From assembly GCA_025594325.1 (NCBI GenBank), contig JANHCV010000015.1, positions 248,001 to 312,000 on the forward strand: 64,000 bases of DNA. The letters run 5' to 3'. The first letter of the stretch is position 1; every line of letters starts with the position of its first letter. The notes beneath the pieces were generated by a model. It ran no database searches. It had not been told where the DNA came from and worked only from the letters and a program-made list of their open reading frames with translations. A program made the translations under genes and the position numbers. Of this stretch, positions 39,322 to 46,875 are shown piece after piece. The stretch is from Blastocladiella emersonii ATCC 22665. Lineage: Eukaryota; Blastocladiomycota; Blastocladiomycetes; Blastocladiales; Blastocladiaceae.

Positions 39322-39343
39322 CTTTTTTGTTGGCAGTCTTTAA
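39322..39343 (+). promoter_or_regulatory. Viral promoter motif before the packaging ATPase gene
   Basis: CTTTTTTGTTGGCAGTCTTT plus AA runs directly into ATG 39344, giving a TAAATG junction like poxvirus late promoters. Confidence 0.6.
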
Positions 39344-40141
39344 ATGTACGACATTGTTGCCATTGACAACGGCTTTACGCGCAACGACGACGGCGAGCCG
39401 CTGCCGATCCCCACGCACCCGTTCACCATGAACGTCATTGGCGCCAAGGGTCAGGGCAAGTCGACGCTGATCGCAAACATGGTCTGCTTCCCGCACTTTT
39501 ACAAGGGCCAGTTCGACAACATCTGGGTCTTTAACCCGACGTTCCACGCCGACGACAAGTACAAGTACATTGCCAGTCAACCGATCCTGCGACCGCCCAA
39601 GAAGGAGCGCAACGTGCTGGACCCCCAGGAGCGCGACCCGGACCGGCTCAAGATCAAGCCAAGCTGCATCGTCACGGACCCCAAGCAGTTCATCCCGACC
39701 CTGCTCAAGATGCGCCAGGACCTGACCAAGACATTCGAAGAGTCTGGCAAGAAGGCGCTCCAGGACCAGCTGCTGATCATCGACGACGTGCTTGGGCTCA
39801 AGCTGCTGAGCCACCAAACGCTGACCAACTTTCTGTGCAACTCGCGGCACTTGAAGATCAGCTGCATCATTGGCGTCCAGCGGTGGTGTGCCCTGCCCAA
39901 GACCCTGCGTATCAACTGCAGCTACAGCGTGGTCTACCCAATCTATGACAAGACCGAGGTCCAGACGCTGCACAAGGAGATTGGGTCGCAGTTCGACCTC
40001 AAGGAGTTTGAGGCCATCATTGAACAGCTCTTTGACACGCGTACTGGCAACACGAAGCGACGCTTCCTGGGCGTCAACAACCAGAACCCGCCCAAGTACC
40101 GGCTCGTAGACAGCTTCAGCGAGTGGATCGTGAAGCAGTAG
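39344..40141 (+). CDS. Genome-packaging ATPase (FtsK/HerA, A32-like)
   Basis: 265 residues, the usual size for Polinton and PLV packaging ATPases. Walker A is GAKGQGKST at about residues 34-42, and Walker B is LLIIDDVLG at about 142-150, followed by a sensor-like region (FLCNSRHLKISCIIGVQRW). It should pump the element's DNA into the capsid. It sits in a same-strand structural cluster with the capsid genes and has its own start-proximal promoter-like motif. Nothing disrupts the frame. Confidence 0.85.
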   Translation: MYDIVAIDNGFTRNDDGEPLPIPTHPFTMNVIGAKGQGKSTLIANMVCFPHFYKGQFDNIWVFNPTFHADDKYKYIASQPILRPPKKERNVLDPQERDPDRLKIKPSCIVTDPKQFIPTLLKMRQDLTKTFEESGKKALQDQLLIIDDVLGLKLLSHQTLTNFLCNSRHLKISCIIGVQRWCALPKTLRINCSYSVVYPIYDKTEVQTLHKEIGSQFDLKEFEAIIEQLFDTRTGNTKRRFLGVNNQNPPKYRLVDSFSEWIVKQ

Positions 40142-40149
40142 ACTCTTGA

Positions 40150-40181
40150 CTTTTTTTTGTTGCCGAGTCCTAAACTAAACC
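40150..40181 (+). promoter_or_regulatory. Viral promoter motif before the major capsid gene
   Basis: CTTTTTTTTGTTGCCGAGTC then CTAAACTAAACC before ATG 40182: T-run, TGTTG, and TAAA close to the start codon, doubled here. Confidence 0.6.
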
Positions 40182-41402
40182 ATGTCCAGTACCAACGCCC
40201 AGTTCTTGCAGGTCCTGTCCAAGACTCTCCCTCCCGAGATGTCGTTCAACCTGCCCAAGGAGTCCGTCTATGCCGAGCGCCAGACCGTCCAGTTCACGGC
40301 TCAGGGCGGCCCCGAGTTTGCTCCTGGCAACAGCATCAGCGTCCTGCTCCCGCCGCGCGACGACATGATGGACACGCACTGTACTTTCCTGCAGTTCTCG
40401 GCCAAGACCACGGACGCCAACGTTGCTTTCTGCGATGGTATCTTCAGCGTCATTGACCGTGTCCGCATCTACAGCGCGTCTGGTGCCCTACTCGAAGAGC
40501 TCCCGTACTACAACCTGCGTCAGCGCATCGAGGCCGACGTGACGGTCCCCCAGTACCTCAAGGACTCGTGTCTTGGTGTGGCACAGGGCTACTTTGCGTC
40601 CGGCGCTGACAAGTTCGCCGTCTCGTCCGGGCTGCACCGGTACATGCTGCCCATCAAATCCGCCCTGCTGGCAAACCAGAAGCACCTCCCAATGAAGTAC
40701 ACGGGCGGCATCCGCGTCGAGTTCACCCTTGCACCTGGCAGCGACGCCTGCGTGGTCAAGAACAATGCAATCCCGGGCTACACAGTCAAGGACGTCTGCA
40801 TTGTCTCGGACCTGATCAAGCTCAACGACCAGCAGATCGCGGTCATGGACGCGGCCTTCAAGAAGCAGGGCCTCAAGCTCTTTGGCACGACCTACAACCA
40901 CCACTTCCTGAACTACTCGGTGCCCAACTCGACGCTCAACATCTCAGACCGCTCGGCCTCACAGAAAGACATCCTGCTGTCGTTCCGCGACAATGCCGTG
41001 CTCAACGACAATGCCAAGGACTCGTTCCTTCGTGCCAAGACCATTACATCGTACCAGTTCAGCGTGGCCGGCCGACTCTTCCCTCAGCGACCCATCCGCT
41101 GTGACGACTACGCGTCCGAGGCGTTCGTTGAGCTGACCAATGCCTTCCATGGCCACGTCATTGGCGCTGGCCTCACAGTCGACAAGTTCAACGCGCTGGC
41201 CGAGGGTACCTTTGTTGTCGGCCGTGACCTCAAGTCGAGTCGCACCGTGGTCAGCGGCGACAAGTCTTGCAAGAGCCAGGCCGTGGACATGCAGGTGATC
41301 CTGACTTCAAGCGTGGCCCCAAACCAGCGCGTGGACGCCTTCATTGGCATCGACGTGGTCTACAAGTTCCTGCCAACCAGCGAGATCAACATCTACAAGT
41401 AA
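40182..41402 (+). CDS. Major capsid protein, double jelly-roll type
   Basis: 406 residues. The N-terminal half has the strand pattern and turns of DJR capsid proteins: APGNSISVLLPP, FLQFSAKTTDANVAF then FSVIDRVRIYSASGALLEEL. The middle LPIKSALLANQKHLPMKYTGGIRVEFTL segment is characteristic of PLV, virophage and Polinton capsids. The second jelly roll ends with a DAFIGIDVVYKF strand. The protein is shorter than many Polinton capsids (500 or more residues). Forms the trimeric hexons of an icosahedral particle. Assignment rests on motif pattern plus position after the ATPase; a structure prediction would settle it. Confidence 0.75.
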   Translation: MSSTNAQFLQVLSKTLPPEMSFNLPKESVYAERQTVQFTAQGGPEFAPGNSISVLLPPRDDMMDTHCTFLQFSAKTTDANVAFCDGIFSVIDRVRIYSASGALLEELPYYNLRQRIEADVTVPQYLKDSCLGVAQGYFASGADKFAVSSGLHRYMLPIKSALLANQKHLPMKYTGGIRVEFTLAPGSDACVVKNNAIPGYTVKDVCIVSDLIKLNDQQIAVMDAAFKKQGLKLFGTTYNHHFLNYSVPNSTLNISDRSASQKDILLSFRDNAVLNDNAKDSFLRAKTITSYQFSVAGRLFPQRPIRCDDYASEAFVELTNAFHGHVIGAGLTVDKFNALAEGTFVVGRDLKSSRTVVSGDKSCKSQAVDMQVILTSSVAPNQRVDAFIGIDVVYKFLPTSEINIYK

Positions 41403-41443
41403 CGGCCCTGTCCTTTCTTTTCTTGCATAGAGTTAAACCCGCC

Positions 41444-41710
41444 ATGATCTTCCGTAACCTCTGGACCAACTTTAGCAATGTGCTCGGCCAGGTCGGGTCC
41501 TTTGTCAACAAACACATGCCGACTGTCCTCAAAGGCGTCAAGACCGTGTCCAAGTTCTTTGAGCGGTCGCACAACCCCGCCGTGAGCTCCATTGCGCAGA
41601 TGGTGACCAAGGGCGCGGACCTTGCCCAAGACATTCACACCTGGTACAACCAACCGACGAGCGAGATCTTTGAGGCAGACGCTGACGACACGGGGACAGC
41701 TGTACAATAA
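41444..41710 (+). CDS. Small amphipathic virion-protein candidate
   Basis: 88 residues. It begins with a hydrophobic/amphipathic helix (MIFRNLWTNFSNVLGQVGSFVNKHM), continues with a basic helical middle (LKGVKTVSKFFERSHN) and ends acidic. It lies between the major and minor capsid genes and has a TTTCTTTTCTTGCATAGAGT...TAAACC leader. Size, helix and position resemble the membrane-active or capsid-cement minor proteins of adenovirus and Polintons (pVI/pX class), but this is analogy only. Confidence 0.5.
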   Translation: MIFRNLWTNFSNVLGQVGSFVNKHMPTVLKGVKTVSKFFERSHNPAVSSIAQMVTKGADLAQDIHTWYNQPTSEIFEADADDTGTAVQ

Positions 41711-41728
41711 ATTGTTGTCTTTGTTTAA
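41711..41728 (+). promoter_or_regulatory. Viral promoter motif before the minor capsid gene
   Basis: ATTGTTGTCTTTGTTTAA ends directly at ATG 41729, a TTGTTG...TTTAAATG arrangement shared with the ATPase gene. Confidence 0.6.
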
Positions 41729-42460
41729 ATGTCCGAGTACAAGACGCTGACCATCTGCAGCCGCGACCTCAAGAACGGCATCCTGTACCTACCACGACCC
41801 CTGTCCGTGCGCGGCGTCAAGGTCAACTCGGCGTACCTCTGCAACAGCTGGCACAAGGCCAACAAAGTGTACCTGACCCAGAGCCGTGGCGCGCTGACGT
41901 TCCCGGGCACCATCACCGTCCCTGATGGCAACTACACGGTCGAGACGTTCACGGCCACGCTCAAGAGCCTGCTCAACAACGCGCCCTCAGCGTACCTCTG
42001 GCAGGGCACATGGGACGTCCAGGTTGACTCGACTACCCAGAAGATGCGCCTGGCCAACGACACGGTTGACTTTACAATTGGAACAGGGACGGCGTCGCTG
42101 AACGTCCACATGGGCTTTGTTGGAGCGTATGGCTACAGCAAGGTCCAGTACGCGTCGGCGCTGGTCAACATCTCGCCCATCAACCTGCTTCACGTCTACT
42201 CGCGCAACCTTGGCACCCGGCTTGCGGACAACATGTACAGCGCGTACCCACAAGACAACGGCGTACTTTGTAGCATCCACGTCATGCAACCCTTTGGCAG
42301 CTGGTTCGAGCATCGACCACACATGGGTGACTACTTTCGCTTTGACGCGCAGGGACAGGCCCAGCAGATTGACTGTATTGACATTGACGTGGTAGATGAG
42401 AACCTGCGCTCTGTCGACTTTCTCGGCCAACCCTTCTACGTCGAGCTCGCGTTCATCTGA
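41729..42460 (+). CDS. Minor capsid (penton-like) protein
   Basis: 243 residues, mainly beta-strand, compatible with a single jelly roll. The segment VPDGNYTVETFTATLKSLLNN (about 67-87) followed by a strand-rich stretch (TWDVQVDSTTQKMRLAND) is typical of penton proteins of Polinton-like viruses and adintoviruses. The tail SVDFLGQPFYVELAFI ends in the usual long final strand. It directly follows the major capsid gene and a small amphipathic protein gene. Expected to form the five-fold vertices. Confidence 0.7.
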   Translation: MSEYKTLTICSRDLKNGILYLPRPLSVRGVKVNSAYLCNSWHKANKVYLTQSRGALTFPGTITVPDGNYTVETFTATLKSLLNNAPSAYLWQGTWDVQVDSTTQKMRLANDTVDFTIGTGTASLNVHMGFVGAYGYSKVQYASALVNISPINLLHVYSRNLGTRLADNMYSAYPQDNGVLCSIHVMQPFGSWFEHRPHMGDYFRFDAQGQAQQIDCIDIDVVDENLRSVDFLGQPFYVELAFI

Positions 42461-42491
42461 CGTTGACTTTAATTGTTGTTGTACTGTAAAC

Positions 42492-42593
42492 ATGATCCTC
42501 GAGACGCTCCTTGTTGCCACCAACGCCCTGATCCTTGTAGCCAACCTGGCCATTGTCGGGTACACAAGCAAAGTATTCCGCGCCGTAGAGTAA
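42492..42593 (+). CDS. 33-residue single-helix membrane protein
   Basis: MILETLLVATNALILVANLAIV... is one hydrophobic helix with a short polar tail. A viral promoter-like leader (GACTTTAATTGTTGTTGTAC, TGTAAAC) precedes the ATG, which supports this short gene. Function unknown; possibly a virion or membrane peptide. Confidence 0.5.
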   Translation: MILETLLVATNALILVANLAIVGYTSKVFRAVE

Positions 42594-42647
42594 GCAACGA
42601 CATGTGCTTTAAATTCTTTCTGCGAAGGCATAGTAAGACACAGGACA

Positions 42648-42803
42648 ATGAATACTGGCTCTACTGCATCAACGCCCCACGCACCTTCCACGAGCATCCC
42701 TTGGACTGGCCGTCCAGGCCCCCAGTCGACAGCCAACTACACGGCCATCCGCGACGTGGCCCTGCCAGGTGCCAAGGTTGTGTACACTGTCTGCTTTGAA
42801 TAG
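42648..42803 (+). CDS. 51-residue small protein
   Basis: ATG at 42648, TAG at 42801-42803. The N-terminus is Ser/Thr/Pro rich, then NYTAIRDVALPGAKVVYTVCFE. The end looks coding by codon use, and the promoter-like GCTTTAAATTCTTT word lies upstream. Unknown function. Confidence 0.35.
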   Translation: MNTGSTASTPHAPSTSIPWTGRPGPQSTANYTAIRDVALPGAKVVYTVCFE

Positions 42804-42853
42804 ATCCTTCAAGTTAACTTGGTTAGCTACCTTGAAGCCTTCACTGGTCGCTC

Positions 42854-43006
42854 TCAGACTACCCGGCGGTATGTGTACTTGTGCCTGCAGCATGGGTACA
42901 CAACTTGGACCCACAGCAGCTCATTGTCATGGACCCAGCTGGGAGCATCATAGTGATCGCATGGCGGCTTGGGCAGGGGGACGATCTCTTTGATACAGCC
43001 TCGCAT
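42854..43006 (-). CDS. 50-residue small protein on the minus strand
   Basis: Starts MRGCIKEIVPLPKPPCDHYD at 43006 and ends YRRVV. Four Cys and two His residues could bind a metal. Its leader on the minus strand (AATTTAAACTTTGTTGGACT, then ACTGTAACT and ATG) matches the TTTGTTG...TGTAA arrangement of the other viral genes, the best support for it. Function unknown. Confidence 0.4.
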   Translation of the reverse strand: MRGCIKEIVPLPKPPCDHYDAPSWVHDNELLWVQVVYPCCRHKYTYRRVV

Positions 43007-43077
43007 AGTTACAGTAGTCCAACAAAGTTTAAATTGACAAACGCATTCAACGCACTTGGCATGACGTAGCAACGGGC

Positions 43078-43205
43078 ACCCCCGACCCTCCTTGACCCGG
43101 CACCCCCGACCTGGCACCCCTGACCTGGCACCCCCGACCCTCCTTGACCCGGCACCCCCGACCTGGCACCCCCGACCCTCCTTGACCCGGCACCCCCGAC
43201 CTGGC
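43078..43205. repeat. 38-bp tandem repeat inside the right terminal repeat
   Basis: The unit combines CACCCCCGACCCTCCTTGAC and CCGGCACCCCCGACCTGG. About three copies, strongly C-rich on this strand. Absent from the left end. Confidence 0.7.
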
Positions 43206-43230
43206 ATGCCCCTTCCTGCTAAGACGCTGC

Positions 43231-43836
43231 CTGCTAAGACGCTCCCCTGCCCTGACCCCCGTACCCTGACCTCTTGTCTCTGAAAAGTTCCACTTTTCGC
43301 TCAAAAAGGGGCAGTGTATATATATACCTACCTGTTTTTGAGCGAAAAGTGGAACTTTTACGGTGAACGGCTTCATAGCAGTCGCTTGCAGCAGGTGGTC
43401 AGGGACGGGCTCAGGGACTGGCTCGGGGACTGCTCACAGATCGACTTGCAGCTGTGCTCAGGGACCAGACCAGGGAACTCTGTCAGTGGGTAGCCGCAGC
43501 TGCGCTGCTCTTCGTCTCGCTGCGCTCGCCGGCCGCCGCCGACCGCTCGGGGTAAGCAATGGTCAGCCCAAGGGGTTGGTTAGGGACGGGCTCAGGGGTC
43601 AGGTCAGGGACTCACTCCTGGACCGCTCGCCCCTCCCTTCCACCCACCCTCCCGCCCACCTGCTTCGGCCTTCGGCCTCCGATCCGGGTGGCGAAATCCC
43701 TGAGGATATCGCTATATTCATTATGAGTCACTCGGGGTAAGCAATGAGATATCACGTGGGTTAGCCCGGGTGGATAGAGTCCAGAGGCAAAGTCCCTAAG
43801 GGCAGCCGTGTGCCGTATCCCTTAAGGGATACGGCA
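43231..43836. repeat. Right terminal inverted repeat, 606 bp
   Basis: Reverse-complement partner of 29652-30257. Homology stops at the CTGCTAAGAC word at 43231; inside it lies a unique 38-bp tandem repeat not shared with the left side. Confidence 0.9.
43283..43359. promoter_or_regulatory. 25-bp-arm hairpin with TATATATATA loop (right repeat)
   Basis: Mirror copy of the hairpin in the left terminal repeat, same arms and spacer. Confidence 0.7.
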
Positions 43837-43837
43837 C
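43810..43837. repeat. Perfect 28-bp terminal palindrome, right tip
   Basis: Identical to the left-tip palindrome with its TTAA centre. Its presence at both extreme ends makes each tip self-complementary. Confidence 0.85.
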
Positions 43838-43841
43838 ACCG
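43837..43841. repeat. Right target-site duplication CACCG
   Basis: Second copy of the 5-bp direct repeat. Joining the flanks gives a plausible empty site ...CTGACCGAC-CACCG-ATTGGCTCC. Confidence 0.75.
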
Positions 43842-44032
43842 ATTGGCTCCATAACTTGGCGCATTCTACTTTTTGGTCAAGCCACTGTGCGCTGAACGGC
43901 CAGGGGTGAGAAGGGTTTGAGACTTCTGCGGCCGCGCTGGAACGGCCGCGCCTCTCGCATCTGCCCACGCACAGGCCAGGCAATTAACAAATAATATTCA
44001 GTTTATCCATCATCAACCGTGGTCGTGCCGTG

Positions 44033-46056
44033 TTACTTGGCTTCGTAAGCCTCGAAGAAACCGGGAGGAAAAATGAACTCGACCTTGGACAGGCACTTGA
44101 CGTCGCCCTTGTGATGGAGGAGGATGAGTGCCGCGAACTGCGCAGGCGCGTGGGCAGCCGCTGCAGAAAATACGTCAGCAGCCAACGTTTGGCGGCGCTG
44201 ACGGTGCTGATCGTCTTCGCCGTGATGAGGCCGAGTCGAGTTCGCGTTCCTTACAAACATTTGAAGCGACCATTCGAGCTGTGCGCAAAATCGTGCATCC
44301 GCTAGATTGACTGCCTCGACGGGGCACTTTGTCAAGAACGCGCGCCACCCAGGTAGAAGTCGATCGTTGTGTAGCAGTGTGCGGCCTTCGGGTCGAGGCA
44401 AATGCTGGAATGCGAAGCAGTCGTACAACACGGCAAATAAAATTCCAGCGTACACGGTCGACCACTGCGCGCGACTCGTTTCGCCTGGAGGAACCAGCCG
44501 TAAAAGCGCGTCGGCGCTTCTGACCTCGTAAGAAGTGGGAGCAGACACGTAGCCAGCGCTCCAAGCTTGAAATCGTCGTTCGGGTCGAACTTGGGTTTGG
44601 CAAGCATCAGCGAAAGCATCCGGGCGGCAATCGCGAGGCGGGTTTCCGAGCCGCCAATTCCAAGATGTTCGAGATCAAGTCCAAACTCGTGGTCAGCAAT
44701 CGCATCGCAATTGGCAACGATAAGCTCGGACGCCGCCTCTTGGCCGCACCGCTCGACCATCAAGGCAATGAGCCGGGTGCAAAAATCCAGGTGCTCTGAG
44801 TGGTAGGGTTCAGGCACTGCGTTCAACATGTGGCAGAAAAGCTGGTGCAGGTTCGTTCCCTGCATGTCAAGGAGGAGAGATTCCACCAAGCTTGCAGGAC
44901 AACCCCGCTGCACGATAAAGGTCACCAGCGCGGTCCAGGTCTTGACTTCCGCTAGCCATGGCAGCGCGCGGCCGGCTGCAACGACCGCAGCAATTTCGTC
45001 ATCCGCGATCATGCGGACCAAAACCTTGATAAATTTTTGTTGCTCGTCTCGATCAACTAAGTTTGCGAGGCGATTCGAGTCGTACGACTCGAACAAGCGG
45101 ATAAAAGTCTGAGAGTCGCGATGATTGGCGTCAAGATAGCTGCAGACGGCCGAGCAAAATTTGCCATCGTGACCTGGCGTCGGGATACGGGGCGCCCAGC
45201 GGTGGCCCACCAGCCAATCGAACAACAGACAAGCTTTTTTGAGCCCAAAGTAGTTGACGCCAGGAAGAAACGCTGCGTACACGGAGGGTGCCTCGAGTGT
45301 GGAGACAATCGACTCGGGGTGCGGGTGGTGCTCAAAGATGAGCTTGAGAGTGTCGAGGTTCATGTTGATTGCAGCCGAAATCGCCAAACGTGAGAGTATG
45401 CCGACGCTGAGATCCGTGGCGGTCTCGAGGGTTTTGCGGGCCGATTGCACGTGTTTGTTCGGAACTGGGATCCAATCGAGCATGTCACGCAAAGGTGCGA
45501 TGGCTTCTAACGCGAGCGCGGGAGACAAGCGGACCAAAGTCGCAAGTGCGCGTTCAAGCTCCAACAACTGGCCAGTCGATTCAAAGCAAAGCATGAGCAC
45601 GACCGCATCAATGAGGAAAGCCGTCGTGTCGCCGCAATGCTGGCTCGGGACCCATTTCAGGGTTGAGACGTGATTCAGCAGCAACTTCTGCTGCGCGGGC
45701 GAGCTCCGGCTAGCGGGTCGCAACAGGGCGTGAAAAAGCTTGGAATTGAGAGGTAGGCGGAAGCGCGCGTGGTTCCACATGTCCGCCGACGCGAACGCGC
45801 ACTGAGCTATGGCAGACGGCCAGTCGGGTGTTGGGAGAAGGCTGCCGTACTGCTTCATATGTTTCAAAACAATCAAGATCCGCGACTGCCGCTCGCTGAC
45901 GGAATCAAACCAGACCAGCAAGAGCGGGACACTGCTCCTGGCCGCGTCCGCAAGGGCACGGGAGGCGATCACAGTTCGAGCGGAGGGCCTCGCGAGCAGG
46001 AGGACCTGCTCTATAATAAGGTAGGGCAATGCAGCAAGACTGGGTGGCGAGTTCAT
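44033..46056 (-). pseudogene. F-box-like family copy 6, frameshifted
   Basis: The first frame (46056 to about 44530) codes the F-box-like start (LPYLIIEQVLLLARPSARTV) and most of the core, including FEHHPHPESIVSTL and CLLFDWLVGHRWAP. At about 44530 family similarity moves by one base into another frame (SYEVRSADALLRLVPPGE) and continues to the normal C-terminus (AAAAHAPAQFAALILLHHKGD, FPPGFFEAYEAK) at 44033. So a single indel splits an otherwise complete member, by mutation or base-calling error. The start also differs: ATGCATCGAATGAAACAATGA keeps the family leader but runs into TGA, so translation would need the overlapping ATGAACTCG at 46056. Upstream element GTGTGGCGCAACGCG at 46182-46196. 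Confidence 0.7.
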
Positions 46057-46583
46057 TGTTTCATTCGATGCATGGGGTCAAGCGGGGCGGCGGGAGAGAG
46101 AGGGCGCCTTGCGTTGCGTCGCCTGAGTTTGATCACTCAGCTGGGCTTGCGCCAGAGACTGGATTGGCAGCTGTCGCACGTGTGTGGCGCAACGCGTCTT
46201 CGCCGCGTCCCGCGCTGCTTGACCTCGAAGCACCGAGAAGCCTGCTCAAAAGCTCACTTAGGCTTAAATTGTCAGCAACCTCGTGAGGGTTGCAGTCTGT
46301 GTTCAACTACGCTCGCCGTCAGCAACGCAATCCACATCAGTGCGAGCGCGATAGCAGTTCCATCAACCCTGCCGCGTGCACGTCTTCTTCCAAGACAAGA
46401 ATCTATTTCCTCTACTTTGATTCTCATACGCCTCGCCTACTCGGTACCTCAAAGCTGCAGGGAGCGCAGTACGTGCGACTTCCAACCCTTCCAGAGCGCG
46501 CACCCAACACCTGTATGGAACGATCACCGGTACTCCCTTACACACAATATGTCAACGCATGAATTTGAAGAAGAATACAAACT
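46057..46583. other. Promoter of copy 6 and spacer
   Basis: The family leader (GCGGGAGAGAGAGGG) and upstream element occupy the first ~150 bp. Beyond 46240 nothing is recognised; short open frames overlap in several frames without coding character. Confidence 0.4.
46182..46196. promoter_or_regulatory. GTGTGGCGCAACGCG element upstream of copy 6
   Basis: About 126 bp before the start codon at 46056; identical to the copy-4 element and followed by the same GTCTT. Confidence 0.45.
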
Positions 46584-46715
46584 TCATTCATCATCATCAT
46601 TGACCGTGATGGCCTCGTAGAAGACGCGCGCGGCGAGCGTGGTGGCCGACTTGGGCGAGGCGAGGCACAGGATGTGGGCGACGAGGTCGTCCGAGAGATT
46701 GTTGAGAGTTTGCAT
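46584..46715 (-). pseudogene. N-terminal remnant of an F-box-like gene (copy-8 type)
   Basis: 43 codons, MQTLNNLSDDLVAHILCLAS... to ...ARVFYEAITVNDDDE, closely resembling the first 38 residues of the gene at 48744-50858 (FTLNHLPRDLVADILCL, AARVFHEAIT) and then stopping after a (GAT)n tract. The upstream 46716-46900 also matches that gene's promoter (GCTTTGTACGGCC, TGGTGGA, GCGCACGCATTG). This is a 3'-truncated duplicate with its promoter. Confidence 0.65.
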
Positions 46716-46875
46716 TGCGGTTTCTACAGTTGAGGCGAGGAGTGTGGGCGGGCCGCAGCTTTGTACGGCCGTGGTGGAACCCATACAAGCTCACTAATGC
46801 ACTCAGGACTAGGAATGTGCACAGGAGCAAGAATGCACGCACGCGACCGCAAATGCATTCAGCATCGGTTACTGT

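Larger units (their letters stand above)
29652..43836. mobile_element. Integrated Polinton-like virus, 14.2 kb
   Basis: The element is bounded by 606-bp terminal inverted repeats that differ at one seen position, and flanked by the 5-bp direct repeat CACCG. It carries a replication module (primase-SF2 helicase), two recombinases (tyrosine type and retroviral DDE type), a packaging ATPase, major and minor capsid proteins, a fibre-like protein and small genes. Capsid plus ATPase plus rve integrase in inverted repeats is the hallmark of the Polinton/PLV group. No PolB or cysteine protease was found, so Polinton-like virus is a better name than Maverick/Polinton. It lies inside an F-box-like gene array. 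The near-identical repeats point to recent insertion, although a break near 37788 suggests internal loss. Confidence 0.9.

Noticed and set aside
43078-43205. CRISPR-like array
   Set aside because: Units are contiguous tandem repeats without unique spacers, in eukaryotic/viral DNA.
29652-43836. Canonical Maverick/Polinton or virophage label
   Set aside because: No protein-primed PolB and no adenain-type protease were found, so Polinton-like virus is safer. Virophage capsid identity cannot be excluded by eye, but the rve integrase and fibre argue against it.
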